From positions 6,820,001 through 6,884,000 of the forward strand of contig NZ_CP092497.1 of the NCBI RefSeq assembly GCF_022479115.1: a stretch of DNA of 64,000 bases. Direction: 5' to 3'. The DNA is from Amycolatopsis sp. EV170708-02-1. Its GTDB lineage: Bacteria > Actinomycetota > Actinomycetes > Mycobacteriales > Pseudonocardiaceae. The notes below the pieces were generated by a model, which searched no databases, was not told the DNA's origin, and saw only the letters and a list, made by a program, of their open reading frames with translations. This document shows, piece after piece, positions 48,168 to 57,023 of this stretch (position 1 is the first letter of the stretch; each line of letters starts with the position of its first letter). The position numbers were made by a program, and so were the translations under genes.

Positions 48168-49463
48168 TCAGGCGGACTTCTCGCCGCGCTCGCTGCTGCG
48201 ACGGCGGGACGGCTGACGCGCCACGATCGTCGGGTTCACGTTCTCGCGGACGGTCTGCTCGGTGATGACGACCTTCGCGACGTCGTCGCGGCTGGGGATG
48301 TCGTACATGACCGGCTGCAGGACCTCTTCCATGATCGCGCGCAGGCCACGGGCGCCGGTGCCGCGGAGCACGGCCTGGTCGGCGATGGCCTCGAGCGCGG
48401 TCTTGGTGAACTCCAGCTCGACGTTGTCCATCTCGAAGAGCTTCTTGTACTGCTTCACCAGCGCGTTGCGCGGCGTGGTCAGGATGCTGACCAGCGAGTC
48501 CTTGTCGAGGTGGGTCACCGTCGCCACGACCGGGAGACGCCCGATGAACTCCGGGATCAGCCCGAACTTGATCAGGTCCTCCGGCATGGTGTCGGAGAAG
48601 ATGTCGCTCTCGTCGATCTCGGCCTTGGTGCGGATCTCCGCGCCGAACCCGAGGCCGCGCTTGCCGACCCGCTCGTTGATGATCTTCTCCAGCCCGGCGA
48701 ACGCGCCGGCCACGATGAACAGCACGTTCGTCGTGTCGATCTGGATGAACTCCTGGTGCGGGTGCTTGCGGCCGCCCTGCGGCGGCACCGAGGCGGTGGT
48801 GCCCTCGAGGATCTTCAGCAGCGCCTGCTGCACGCCCTCGCCGGACACGTCACGGGTGATCGACGGGTTCTCCGACTTGCGGGCGATCTTGTCGACCTCG
48901 TCGATGTAGATGATGCCCGTCTCGGCGCGCTTGACGTCGTAATCCGCCGCCTGGATCAGCTTGAGCAGGATGTTCTCGACGTCCTCGCCCACATACCCGG
49001 CTTCGGTGAGCGCCGTGGCGTCCGCGATCGCGAACGGGACGTTCAGCATCTTCGCCAGGGTCTGGGCCAGATAGGTCTTGCCGCAGCCCGTCGGCCCCAG
49101 CATCAGGATGTTGGACTTCGCCAGCTCGACGGTCTCGTCCTTGGAATCCTTCGGCCCGGCCTTGTCGTCGGACTGCACACGCTTGTAGTGGTTGTACACC
49201 GCCACGGCCAGCGATCGCTTCGCGTCGTCCTGGCCGATGATGTACTGCTCGAGGAACTCGTGGATCTCGGCGGGTTTGGGCAGCTCGTCGAGCTTGACCT
49301 CGCCGGCCTCGGCCAGTTCCTCTTCGATGATCTCGTTGCAGAGATCGATGCACTCATCGCAGATGTAGACCCCGGGGCCGGCAATGAGCTTCTTCACCTG
49401 CTTTTGGCTCTTGCCGCAGAAAGAACATTTCAGCAGGTCGCCGCCGTCACCGATCCGTGCCAT
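48168..49463 (-). CDS. clpX: ATP-dependent Clp protease ATP-binding subunit ClpX
   Basis: 431-residue AAA+ unfoldase feeding ClpP. The N-terminal zinc domain has CSFCGKSQ and CDECIDLC. Walker A is [11 protein letters not shown], the pore loop GYVGED, Walker [14 protein letters not shown], and the C-terminal sensor region [14 protein letters not shown]. The ClpP-docking loop IGF-type segment is represented by [10 protein letters not shown]. Normal size. It follows clpP2 after a terminator-like hairpin, so it has its own promoter in the 218-bp gap. Confidence 0.97.
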   Translation of the reverse strand: MARIGDGGDLLKCSFCGKSQKQVKKLIAGPGVYICDECIDLCNEIIEEELAEAGEVKLDELPKPAEIHEFLEQYIIGQDDAKRSLAVAVYNHYKRVQSDDKAGPKDSKDETVELAKSNILMLGPTGCGKTYLAQTLAKMLNVPFAIADATALTEAGYVGEDVENILLKLIQAADYDVKRAETGIIYIDEVDKIARKSENPSITRDVSGEGVQQALLKILEGTTASVPPQGGRKHPHQEFIQIDTTNVLFIVAGAFAGLEKIINERVGKRGLGFGAEIRTKAEIDESDIFSDTMPEDLIKFGLIPEFIGRLPVVATVTHLDKDSLVSILTTPRNALVKQYKKLFEMDNVELEFTKTALEAIADQAVLRGTGARGLRAIMEEVLQPVMYDIPSRDDVAKVVITEQTVRENVNPTIVARQPSRRRSSERGEKSA

Positions 49464-49631
49464 GGCCGTTGACCTCGTCCCCTCCGGCGCGATACGCGCC
49501 TGACTGTCTTACCGCCCCGGTCACGGATGACCTCTCGGAGCCTCACACACTGCCACTGACGGTACCCGTCCGATGCCGCCGACGGGAGAACCAACGTCAC
49601 ATCTGAGCACGCCAGAAGCTGACCATAGACC

Positions 49632-49674
49632 AGGGGTCCGGTGCGTGTCGTCACCCGACACGCACCGGTCCCCT
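49632..49674 (-). terminator. Terminator hairpin after clpP1-clpP2
   Basis: A 19-bp stem with one mismatched pair (AGGGGTCCGGTGCGTGTCG pairing across a 5-base loop) lies 7 bp past the clpP2 stop. There is no T-run, but the stem is very stable and ends the clpP operon before the clpX promoter region. Confidence 0.65.
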
Positions 49675-49681
49675 CCCACGA

Positions 49682-50353
49682 TCAGCTGCTCGAAGCCTTG
49701 CGGTACTCGAGCACCTCGTCGACGATCCCGTACGCCTTGGCCTCGTCGGCCGTCAGGATCTTGTCGCGCTCGATGTCCTTCTTGACCTCGTCGGCGTCCT
49801 TCTTCGTGTGCTTCGCCAGGATGACCTCCATCTGGCGCCGCACCCGCTGGATCTCGTTGGCCTGGATCTCCAGGTCCGAGACCTGGCCGTACGTGCCCTC
49901 GGTGGCGGGCTGGTGGATCAGCACGCGCGAGTTCGGCAGCGTGAAGCGCTTGCCGGGGGTCCCGGCGGCCAGCAGCACCGCGGCGGCCGAGGCGGCCTGG
50001 CCGATGCACATGGTGACGATGTCGGGACGGACGTACTGCATCGTGTCGTAGATCGCCATCAGCGCGGTGAACGAGCCACCGGGCGAGTTGATCAGGATCA
50101 TGATGTCGCGGTCCGGGTCCTCGTGCTCGAGGTGCAGCAGCTGGACCATCACGTCGTTCGCCGACGCGTCGTCGATCTGCACGCCGAGCATGATCTGACG
50201 CTCTTCGTACAGCTTGTTGTACGGGTTCGATTCCTTGATGCCGTAGCTCGTGCGCTCGACGTACGAGGGCAGGACGTACCGCGACTGCGGCAGCTGGAGC
50301 CGCGACTGCATCCCGGGCGCCTGCGACCCGTTCGGAAGCTGGAAGTTGCTCAT
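49682..50353 (-). CDS. clpP2: ATP-dependent Clp protease proteolytic subunit 2
   Basis: 223-residue serine peptidase of the ClpP barrel. The active Ser is in GQAASAAAVLL, the His in VLIHQPATEG, and the Asp lies in the following helix region. The N-terminal extension MSNFQLPNGSQAPGMQSRLQ is longer than in E. coli ClpP and is typical of actinobacterial ClpP2. It is cotranscribed with clpP1 (27-bp gap); the two form a mixed double ring. Confidence 0.97.
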   Translation of the reverse strand: MSNFQLPNGSQAPGMQSRLQLPQSRYVLPSYVERTSYGIKESNPYNKLYEERQIMLGVQIDDASANDVMVQLLHLEHEDPDRDIMILINSPGGSFTALMAIYDTMQYVRPDIVTMCIGQAASAAAVLLAAGTPGKRFTLPNSRVLIHQPATEGTYGQVSDLEIQANEIQRVRRQMEVILAKHTKKDADEVKKDIERDKILTADEAKAYGIVDEVLEYRKASSS

Positions 50354-50380
50354 TGAATTCTCCTGTGTGCGAGGCGCGGA

Positions 50381-50983
50381 TCAGCTGTTGGGAAGCGGGT
50401 TCTCACGAGTGAGGACCTGGTCCACGAAGCCGTAGTCCTTCGCCTCCTGCGCGGTGAACCAGCGGTCGCGGTCACCGTCCTTGACGATCTGCTCGACCGT
50501 CTGGCCGGTCTGCTCGGCGGTGATCCGGGCCAGCTCCTGCTTCCACTTGCCGAACACCTCGGCCTGGATGGCGATGTCGGAGGCCGTGCCGCCGACCCCC
50601 GCCGAGGGCTGGTGCATGAGGATGCGCGCGTGCTGCAGCGCGTACCGCTTGCCGGGCGTGCCGGAGGAGAGCAGGAACTGCCCCATCGACGCGGCCAGGC
50701 CCATCGCGTAGGTCGCGACGTCCGGGCGGATCAGCTGCATGGTGTCGTAGATCGCGAAACCCGCGGTGACCGAGCCACCGGGCGAGTTGATGTAGAAGCG
50801 GATGTCCGACTCGGAGTCGTCTGCGTCGAGCAGCAACAACTGGGCGGTGATCCGGTTGGCGACCTCGTCGTTGACCTCGGAGCCGAGGACGACGATGCGC
50901 TCCTGGAGCAGCCGCTCGAAGACCGAGTCGGTGAGGTTGAGCCCTGCGGTACCGGTCCGCGCCTGGGGCGTGTGCTGCGTCAC
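50381..50983 (-). CDS. clpP1: ATP-dependent Clp protease proteolytic subunit 1
   Basis: 200-residue ClpP paralogue with the active Ser in [13 protein letters not shown] and His in [12 protein letters not shown]. The GTG at 50983 starts [11 protein letters not shown], with AGGCAGG 7 bases upstream; an in-frame extension to 51109 would be Arg-rich and unlike the family. It is the first gene of clpP1-clpP2, downstream of tig. Confidence 0.95.
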   Translation of the reverse strand: MTQHTPQARTGTAGLNLTDSVFERLLQERIVVLGSEVNDEVANRITAQLLLLDADDSESDIRFYINSPGGSVTAGFAIYDTMQLIRPDVATYAMGLAASMGQFLLSSGTPGKRYALQHARILMHQPSAGVGGTASDIAIQAEVFGKWKQELARITAEQTGQTVEQIVKDGDRDRWFTAQEAKDYGFVDQVLTRENPLPNS

Positions 50984-51072
50984 GTCATGCCTGCCTTTTC
51001 GCCGACGGCGGCGGGTGGAACGTTCGCCGCCGCGTATGTCCAGATGCTTGAGGATCTTGCAACCGACCCTAA

Positions 51073-51114
51073 CGAACTTGGGCGGTGCAGAATGCCTGAC
51101 ACCGCCCAAGTTCG
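51073..51114 (-). terminator. Hairpin between tig and clpP1
   Basis: A perfect 15-bp stem (CGAACTTGGGCGGTG, loop of 12) lies 42 bp past the tig stop and 90 bp before clpP1. It could end tig transcription or serve in the clpP1 leader. A G/C-rich CGGCGGCG/CGCCGCCG hairpin follows nearer clpP1. I could not identify a ClgR box with confidence. Confidence 0.5.
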
Positions 51115-51155
51115 CTTACAGCTTTACGGTCCGATTCGACCGGACCGGATATTCC

Positions 51156-52526
51156 CTACTCGGCCGCAGTCTTCGCGGGTTCCTCGGTGACCTGCGTCTC
51201 CTCGGCTGCGGGGCCGAAGAGCTCTTCGAGGTCGACCGTGGCGCCGGAGGCGTCGGTCACGGTGGTCTTGCGGACCACCGAGGCCAGCGCCTTGCCGCGG
51301 CGGACGTCGGCGTAGATCGCGGTCAGCTGACCGGACTGCTGCGCCCGCTGGACGTACTCGTCCGGGCTGACGCCGAAGCGCTGCGCCTGGTAGATGATCC
51401 GCTCGGTGAGCTCGCCGTCGTTGACCGACGTCTGCTCGGCGTCGGCGATGCTGTCCAGCAGCAGCTGCGTGCGGACCGCCTTCTCCGACTCCTCGCGGAC
51501 CTCGGTGTCGAACTCTTCGATCGTGCGGCCTTCGGCCTCCAGCGCCTTCGCGAACTGCGCCTCGTCGTGGTCGAAGGGGTGGATCGCGTCGTGCTTGCGG
51601 TTCTCGATCTCGGCCTCGAGGACCTTCTCCGGGATGGCGACCTCGGTGCGCTCAAGCAGCTCCTCGAGGACCTTGTCACGGGCCTGGACGCCCTGCTGCA
51701 TCTTCTTGACGCGGCCGAGACGCTCGCGAAGGTCGCCCTTCAGCTCGTCGATCGTGTCGAACTCGCTCGCCATCTGGGCGAACTCGTCGTCCGCCTCGGG
51801 CAGCTCGCGCTGCTTGATGGTCTGCACGGTGACGGTGACGTCGGCGTCCTTGCCGGTGTGCTCGCCGGCGACCAGCTTCGTGGTGAAGGTCTTGGTCTCG
51901 CCGGCGTTCGCGCCGATGATCGCCTCGTCGATGCCGTCGACGAGCTGGCCGGAGCCGATCTCGTAGGACAGGCCGGTGGTCGAGGCCTCCTCGACCTCCT
52001 GGCCGTCGACGGTGGCCGCGAGGTCGATCGAGACGAAGTCGCCGTTCTCGGCCGGGCGGTCGACACCGGTCAGCGTGCCGAAGCGGGCGCGCAGCTCGTC
52101 GAGCTGCTCGTCGACCTCGGCGTCGGTCAGTTCGACGTCGTCGACGCTGACCGCGAAGCCCTCGAGGTCGGGCAGCGAGATCTCCGGACGGACGTCGACC
52201 TCGGCGGTGAACTCGAGGACCTCACGGTCCTCCAGCTTGGTCACCTCGAACTCGGGCTGGCCCAGCGTGCGGACCTCGCCCGCGCGCACGGCTTCCATGT
52301 ACTTGGCCGGAATGACCTCGTTGACGACCTCGTCGAGCACCGGGGCGCGCCCGATCCGGCTTTCCAGCACGCGAGCCGGCGCCTTGCCCGGGCGGAAGCC
52401 GGGGATGCGCACCTGCTGGGCGATCTTGCGGTAGGCGCGGTCGAAGTTCGGCTTGAGCTCGTCGAACGGCACCTCGACATTGATCTTGACTCGCGTCGGG
52501 CTGAGCTGCTCGACGGTGCTCTTCAA
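51156..52526 (-). CDS. tig: Trigger factor
   Basis: 456-residue ribosome-bound chaperone and peptidyl-prolyl isomerase. The N-terminal ribosome-binding domain keeps a GFRPGKAP signature (in VRIPGFRPGKAPARVLESRI). The FKBP-type PPIase domain (ENGDFVSIDLAATVDGQEVE) and long helical C-domain follow, with an acidic tail. The TTG start at 52526 has GAGGAG 7 bases upstream. The order tig-clpP1-clpP2-clpX is conserved in Actinobacteria. Confidence 0.96.
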   Translation of the reverse strand: MKSTVEQLSPTRVKINVEVPFDELKPNFDRAYRKIAQQVRIPGFRPGKAPARVLESRIGRAPVLDEVVNEVIPAKYMEAVRAGEVRTLGQPEFEVTKLEDREVLEFTAEVDVRPEISLPDLEGFAVSVDDVELTDAEVDEQLDELRARFGTLTGVDRPAENGDFVSIDLAATVDGQEVEEASTTGLSYEIGSGQLVDGIDEAIIGANAGETKTFTTKLVAGEHTGKDADVTVTVQTIKQRELPEADDEFAQMASEFDTIDELKGDLRERLGRVKKMQQGVQARDKVLEELLERTEVAIPEKVLEAEIENRKHDAIHPFDHDEAQFAKALEAEGRTIEEFDTEVREESEKAVRTQLLLDSIADAEQTSVNDGELTERIIYQAQRFGVSPDEYVQRAQQSGQLTAIYADVRRGKALASVVRKTTVTDASGATVDLEELFGPAAEETQVTEEPAKTAAE

Positions 52527-52620
52527 CGTATTCTCCTCGAGCGGTAAACGGTGTGTTGGGGCATCCGCATGTCGTCGACGGCGGATGTGCCCTGGTCACC
52601 TTGCAGACCGGGCCGTCCGA

Positions 52621-52790
52621 GTCTAGGCCGTGTCCTGTGGGTCTGTTCGACGGGGTTCGTGATCCAGGTGGTTCCTGGCGGTGCGGGCGGATCGGCCTCG
52701 TACCGGGTCGTACTCGGCCGCATCCGCCCGTGCCGTCAGGGACCACCTGGGCGCGAAGACCGCGGACAGACCCGCAGGGCGCGGCCTGGG
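52621..52790 (+). repeat. Large (about 170-bp) imperfect inverted repeat, possible structured RNA
   Basis: The left arm (from 52621) and right arm (to 52790) are complementary for about 75 bp each around a small loop near 52706, with perfect blocks such as CCAGGTGG and CGGGCGGAT. Along the alignable arms I count about 12 transitions, and every one gives a G-U pair if the plus strand is transcribed; only about four true mismatches and three single bulges occur. This directional bias suggests a plus-strand RNA hairpin. A miniature mobile element is the alternative; no target-site duplication was seen. Confidence 0.7.
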
Positions 52791-53003
52791 CCGTGTCGCT
52801 CACCGGTCCGGTCCCGGGGCCATCAGCCCGCCCTCCGACGCCGCTCACAGGTTTCGACCCACGTCGGACCATCAGGCCCCTGACCACCCGATCGGACCAG
52901 TTTTCGGTTCTTCTCTGTTACGAACCGGCCCTTTCCTGGACACGGATGCGTGCCACGCTTCACCATCGGACGCCGTGACGAGGCGTTCAGCGATCGGATG
53001 AAG

Positions 53004-53032
53004 TTTACAAACCAGTACTAATTGTCTACGGT
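53004..53032 (+). promoter_or_regulatory. Promoter of the desaturase fusion gene
   Basis: TTTACA (53004-53009) and TACGGT (53027-53032) are separated by 17 bases, in the only AT-rich stretch of the region. The predicted transcript starts near 53039, giving a leader of about 37 nt with GAGGGG before the ATG at 53076. The large inverted repeat then lies upstream of this transcript. Confidence 0.5.
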
Positions 53033-53075
53033 ATGCGAGCTTGTCCCGGTAGCCATCGACCGAGGGGAACGATCG

Positions 53076-55154
53076 ATGACCGTCGCCGTAACCCGGTCCG
53101 AGGACACGGGGGAATCACCCGAGAGAAGACCGAGACGCGGCGTGCCCAGCCCGCGGATCCCGCTGCCGCTGGTCTCGGTGCCGACGGTGCTGCTGTTCAC
53201 CGGGGGCGGCATGGTCTGGACGGGCGCCACCTGGCTGGTCGTCAACGAGGCCGCGCCGCTCTGGGTGACCATTCCCCTGCACGCGCTCGTCACCTTCACC
53301 ATGTTCACCGTGCTGCACGAGTCGACGCATCACGCGGCCGGGCGGCTCACCTGGGTCAACGAACTGCTCGGCAGGCTCGCGATGCCGTTCGTGGCGGCCT
53401 ACGGCTCCTTCCCGCTGGTGCGCTACATCCATCTGGAGCACCACCGCAACACCAACGAGGACGCCCACACCGACCCCGACGCCTGGACCGCGCACGGCCC
53501 CTGCTGGCAGTTGCCGCTGCGCTGGCTGACCATCGACTTCTGGTACGCCCGCTTCTACGTGGCGCGGCAGCGGACGCGGCCGCCGTCGGAGCGGGCCGAG
53601 AGCGCGGCCGTCGTCGCGCTGAGCCTCGCCGCGTTCGCCTGGCTGACCGTGAGCGGCCACGGCTGGGAACTGCTGATGATCTACCTGATCCCGCAGCGCG
53701 TCGGGCTGGCCGTGCTGGCCTGGTGGTTCGACTGGCTCCCGCATCACGACCTCGGCGCGCAGCGGCAGAACCGGTTCGGCGCGACGCGCGTCCGCGTCGG
53801 GCTCGAATGGCTGATGACGCCGATCATGCTGTGCCAGAACTACCACCTGGTGCACCATCTCCACCCCGCGATCCCGTTCTACCGCTACCTGCGCACCTGG
53901 CGGGACAACCGCGACGCCTACCTCGCCAGGGACGTCCCGATCGCGACGCCGTGGGGCCGCGAGCTGACGTCGTCGGAGTACCGCGAATGGCGACGGCTCA
54001 CCGGCTCGTTCGACGAGGAACCGCCCGCACCCCAGCCCTTGCGGCCGAGCCGCTTCCACCCGCTGCGCGTCGCCGAGGTCCGGCCGCTGTGCGAGGGCGC
54101 CGTCACCGTGACCTTCGAGGTGCCGGAGCAGCTGCGCGAGACCTTCCTTTTCACCCCCGGTCAGCACCTCGTCATCCGCGCGGAGGTCGACGGGGAAGAG
54201 GTGCGGCGCGCCTACTCGATCTGCTCGGCACCGGACTCCGGCGTGCTGCGGATCGCGATCAAACACCAGCTCGGCGGCGCGTTCTCGACGTTCGCCACCA
54301 CGGAACTCGCGGCGGGTGACGTCCTGGACGTCCTGCCGCCGGACGGCGAGTTCACGCTGACCCCGGAGCGGGGCCGCGCCGGCCGTTACGTCGCGCTCGC
54401 CGCGGGCAGCGGGATCACGCCGATCCTGTCGATCCTGACCGCGACCCTGCGGAACGAGCCGAACAGCAAGGCGACCCTGCTCTACATCAACACCTCCGGC
54501 GCCAGCACGATGTTCGCCGACGAGCTCGGCGCGCTCGCCGCGCGGCTGGGCGGACGGCTGCACGTCGTGCACTACCGCACCGACGAACGCGACCCGGACC
54601 TGCGCACACAACGGCTCGAAAAGCCGTTCGACATCGTCGGCGAGGCGCTGGCCATCTCGCACGAGCGGTATCAGCGCGGGCGTCTCGACGGCACCCGCCT
54701 CCGCGCGCTGCTGCAGGCACGGCTGCACCCGGCGAAGGTGGACGACTGGTTCCTGTGCGGCCCGCGCGACCTCGTCGACATGGCCCGCCGGACGCTCGCC
54801 GAACGGGACGTCCCGGAAGAGAACGTCCACTTCGAACTGTTCCAGGGCGCGCTTCCGGTCCGCCCCTCGCGGCACCCCGGCTCGACGCTGACGGTCACCG
54901 CGGGCGGGAAGACCGTCGAAATCCCCGCGACGGTGGGCGAAACCGTCCTCAGCGCCGCGCTCCGGCACGGCGTCGACGCGCCGTACGCGTGCGTCGGCGG
55001 GGCATGCGGCACGTGCCGGGCGACCGTGGTGCACGGCGACGCCCGGATGGACGTGCACTACGCGCTCGGCGACGAAGAGGTCGCGGCCGGGCGGATCCTG
55101 ACCTGCCGGGCGGTGGCGACCTCTCCCGAACTGGGCGTGGACTACGACCGCTGA
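53076..55154 (+). CDS. Fatty acid desaturase - ferredoxin reductase - 2Fe-2S ferredoxin fusion
   Basis: 692 residues with three modules. Residues about 25-310 are a membrane di-iron desaturase/hydroxylase with His boxes HESTHH, HLEHHRNTNEDAHTDPD and NYHLVHHLHP. About 325-600 are an FNR-type reductase with the FAD motif RRAYSICSAP, NAD-binding AAGSGITPILSIL and the CGPRDLV tail. The last 85 residues are a plant-type ferredoxin with CVGGACGTC and a fourth Cys in ILTCRAVA. It should pass electrons from NAD(P)H to its own di-iron site without partners. The substrate may be an acyl chain or a carotenoid. ATG 53076 with GAGGGG upstream. Confidence 0.9.
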   Translation: MTVAVTRSEDTGESPERRPRRGVPSPRIPLPLVSVPTVLLFTGGGMVWTGATWLVVNEAAPLWVTIPLHALVTFTMFTVLHESTHHAAGRLTWVNELLGRLAMPFVAAYGSFPLVRYIHLEHHRNTNEDAHTDPDAWTAHGPCWQLPLRWLTIDFWYARFYVARQRTRPPSERAESAAVVALSLAAFAWLTVSGHGWELLMIYLIPQRVGLAVLAWWFDWLPHHDLGAQRQNRFGATRVRVGLEWLMTPIMLCQNYHLVHHLHPAIPFYRYLRTWRDNRDAYLARDVPIATPWGRELTSSEYREWRRLTGSFDEEPPAPQPLRPSRFHPLRVAEVRPLCEGAVTVTFEVPEQLRETFLFTPGQHLVIRAEVDGEEVRRAYSICSAPDSGVLRIAIKHQLGGAFSTFATTELAAGDVLDVLPPDGEFTLTPERGRAGRYVALAAGSGITPILSILTATLRNEPNSKATLLYINTSGASTMFADELGALAARLGGRLHVVHYRTDERDPDLRTQRLEKPFDIVGEALAISHERYQRGRLDGTRLRALLQARLHPAKVDDWFLCGPRDLVDMARRTLAERDVPEENVHFELFQGALPVRPSRHPGSTLTVTAGGKTVEIPATVGETVLSAALRHGVDAPYACVGGACGTCRATVVHGDARMDVHYALGDEEVAAGRILTCRAVATSPELGVDYDR

Positions 55155-55155
55155 C

Positions 55156-55175
55156 CCGGCCGCCCCGGCGGCCGG
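55156..55175 (+). terminator. Intrinsic terminator of the desaturase fusion gene
   Basis: CCGGCCGCC and GGCGGCCGG form a perfect 9-bp stem around CC, 1 bp after the stop codon, followed by TTT. The very short loop would open to a 4-6 base loop in RNA. Confidence 0.65.
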
Positions 55176-55190
55176 TTTCGCGTGTCCGGA

Positions 55191-55325
55191 GGGACGACAC
55201 GTGTGATCAGAGGGACGACACACGTGTCCAGGCGGACGACTCTCGGCGGACGCGGCCGCATACGCGTGTCGTCCGTCCAGTCACGCGTGTCGTCCGTCTG
55301 ATCACGCCTGCCGTCCGCCCAGTCA
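55191..55325. repeat. Array of six 21-bp units, three direct and three inverted
   Basis: The core GGGACGAC or CGGACGAC starts at 55191, 55212 and 55233, exactly 21 bp apart. Its complement GTCGTCCG (last one GCCGTCCG) starts at 55268, 55289 and 55310, again 21 bp apart. Flanking bases repeat too (ACACGTGTGATCAG, ACGCGTG). The two halves face each other around 55254. Period 21 places all cores on one face of the helix, as in a cooperative protein-binding array, but a dispersed repeat remnant is also possible. Confidence 0.7.
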
Positions 55326-55370
55326 CGACGTGGCCGCCCCACGGTTTCGCTGGCAGGGTGAGGCGAGGCA

Positions 55371-55456
55371 GAGTTGCCGCGGCTGTGCCCGGTTTGTGCC
55401 GCCGTCAGCCCCCTCCGTGACCGCGGCACACAGCGGGCTCACAGGTGGGACACAAC
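55371..55456. promoter_or_regulatory. PhoP-like response-regulator boxes before the histidine kinase gene
   Basis: Direct set: ACACAGC (55428), TCACAGG (55439) and ACACAAC (55450), each starting 11 bp after the last. Inverted set: TTTGTGC (55393), GCTGTGC (55382) and a weak third (55371), also 11 bp apart on the opposite strand. The direct set ends 32 bp before the ATG. 11-bp spaced heptamers are the hallmark of OmpR/PhoB-family regulators. Confidence 0.65.
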
Positions 55457-55488
55457 GCGCGCATACGACGGCGGCGCACGCTCGGGTC

Positions 55489-57019
55489 ATGGCATCCGGC
55501 CCGGCCCCGACCACCGGCCCGCGCCGGTGGACCCGGCCCGGGCGGCTTTCCCTGCGCGCCAAGCTGACCGGTTCGATGGTGCTGCTGCTCACGTTCGTCT
55601 GCCTGGTGATCGGCGTCGCCAGCGAGATCGCGCTGCGGTCGTTCCTCACCCGCCAGATCGACGACCAGCTCTCGGCGGCGTCGGCCCGCGCCCACGACTT
55701 CGCGAACCGGCCGCCGGAGGACGGGCTCGGTCCCAATCCGCTCAACGCGCCGGGCCAGGCGTCCGGGACGCTCAGCGTGCGCGTCTCCGGCGACCGCGTG
55801 CTCTACGCGGGAGTCCTTACCGTGCAAGGACTTCCCCAAGGGTTGTCGGCCGAGCAGGAGGCCGGGCTGTTCTCGATCCCGGCGGACCGGCCGCCGATGA
55901 CGCTGACGATCGGCGGCCTGGGCGACTACCGCGTGCAGGCCGCCTCGATCCCCGGCGGCGTGGTCGTCACCGGGCTTCCGCTCGGCCCGATGCAGGACAC
56001 GCTGGCCACCGTCGGGTGGATCCTGTTCGGGGTCGCGGCGGCGGGCGTCACCGGCGCCGGGTTCCTCGGCGCGTTCGCCGTCCGCCGTACGCTGCGGCCG
56101 CTCGACCGGGTCGCCGCGACCGCGGGCCGGGTGTCGGCGATGCGGCTCGACCGCGGCCAGGTCGCGCTTTCCGTGCGGGTGCCCGCGATCGACACCGATC
56201 CGCGGACCGAGGTCGGCCAGGTCGGTTCGGCGCTGAACCTCATGCTCGGGCATATCGCGCGGGCGCTGGAAGCCCGGCAGGCCAGCGAGACCCGCGTCCG
56301 CCGGTTCGTCGCCGACGCGAGCCACGAACTCCGCACTCCGCTCGCGGCGATCCGGGGTATGCCGAACTCGCCGGCCGAAGCAGCGCTCTGGCGCCACCGG
56401 AGGTCGCGCGTTCGATGTCGCGGATCCAGTCGGAGGCGGCCAGGATGACGACGCTGGTCGAGGACCTTCTCCTGCTGGCGAGACTCGACGCAGGGCGGCC
56501 GCTCGAAGCGGGCGAAGTCGACCTCGCCCGGCTGGCCGCGGACGCCGTCGGCGACGCGCATGTCGCGGGCCCGGACCATCGCTGGGAGCTCCGGCTCCCG
56601 ACGGTGCCCGTCCTCGTCCGCGGCGATGTCCAGCGCCTGCACCAGGTGCTGGCGAACCTGCTGTCCAACGCGCGCACGCACACCCCGCCGGGTACCACGG
56701 TGGTCACCGCGCTGGCCCTCGCGCACGGCGGGGCCGCGGTGCTCACCGTCACCGACGACGGTCCCGGGATCGACCCGGAACTCCTGCCGAGCGTGTTCGA
56801 GCGCTTCGCCCGCGGCGACTCCTCCCGGTCCCGGACCGCGGGCAGCACCGGGCTCGGGATGGCGATCGCGTCGGCCATCGTCGTCGCCCATCACGGCACG
56901 ATCGAGGTGCACAGCCGTCCGGGGCACACCGAGTTCGCCGTCCATCTGCCGGTGATCGGATCCTCACAGCGGGTGCACAGCTTCGGCACAACCACCCCCA
57001 GGTCGGCCCCCGACGCTGA
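55489..57019 (+). CDS. Two-component sensor histidine kinase (frame broken, probably twice)
   Basis: About 510 residues after correction. Two transmembrane helices (LTGSMVLLLTFVCLVIGVAS and WILFGVAAAGVTGAGFLGAF) flank an extracytoplasmic sensor; HAMP, HisKA (VADASHELRTPLAAIRG) and HATPase (LANLLSNARTHT, TDDGPGI, GSTGLGMAI) follow. The frame breaks inside the H-box region in the GGGG run at 56354-56357, where one extra base gives AIRGYAELAGRS. After that there is no stop before the next gene; one extra C in the run at 57007-57011 would create a stop at 57017-57019. No response regulator gene is adjacent, so the kinase is an orphan here. Confidence 0.85.
56964..56992 (+). promoter_or_regulatory. 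PhoP-like triple repeat before GT39-1
   Basis: TCACAGC (56964), GCACAGC (56975) and GCACAAC (56986), with exact 11-bp period, overlap the 3' end of the kinase gene and end 31 bp before the GT39-1 ATG. The layout matches the boxes before the kinase and GT2 genes. Confidence 0.65.
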
Positions 57020-57023
57020 GGCC

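Larger units (their letters stand above)
52527..53075. other. 549-bp divergent region between tig and the desaturase fusion gene
   Basis: No protein gene is supported. It holds a GGGCA-TCCGC hairpin near tig (52559-52592), the large imperfect inverted repeat at 52621-52790, a CGGTTC/GAACCG inverted repeat (52905-52927) and the desaturase promoter at 53004-53032. The amount of secondary structure is far above that of other gaps in the window. Confidence 0.6.

Noticed and set aside
51001..51060. ClgR operator before clpP1
   Set aside because: A CGC-N4-GCG arrangement is present, but the expected five-base spacer and flanking bases do not match, and the segment is generally CGC-rich.
52527..53075. 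tRNA gene upstream of tig
   Set aside because: GGTTCG-like segments occur, but no cloverleaf, acceptor stem or anticodon arm could be built; the bases belong to the long inverted repeat.
55191..55325. CRISPR array
   Set aside because: The units are 21 bp with no unique spacers, change orientation halfway and have no cas genes nearby.
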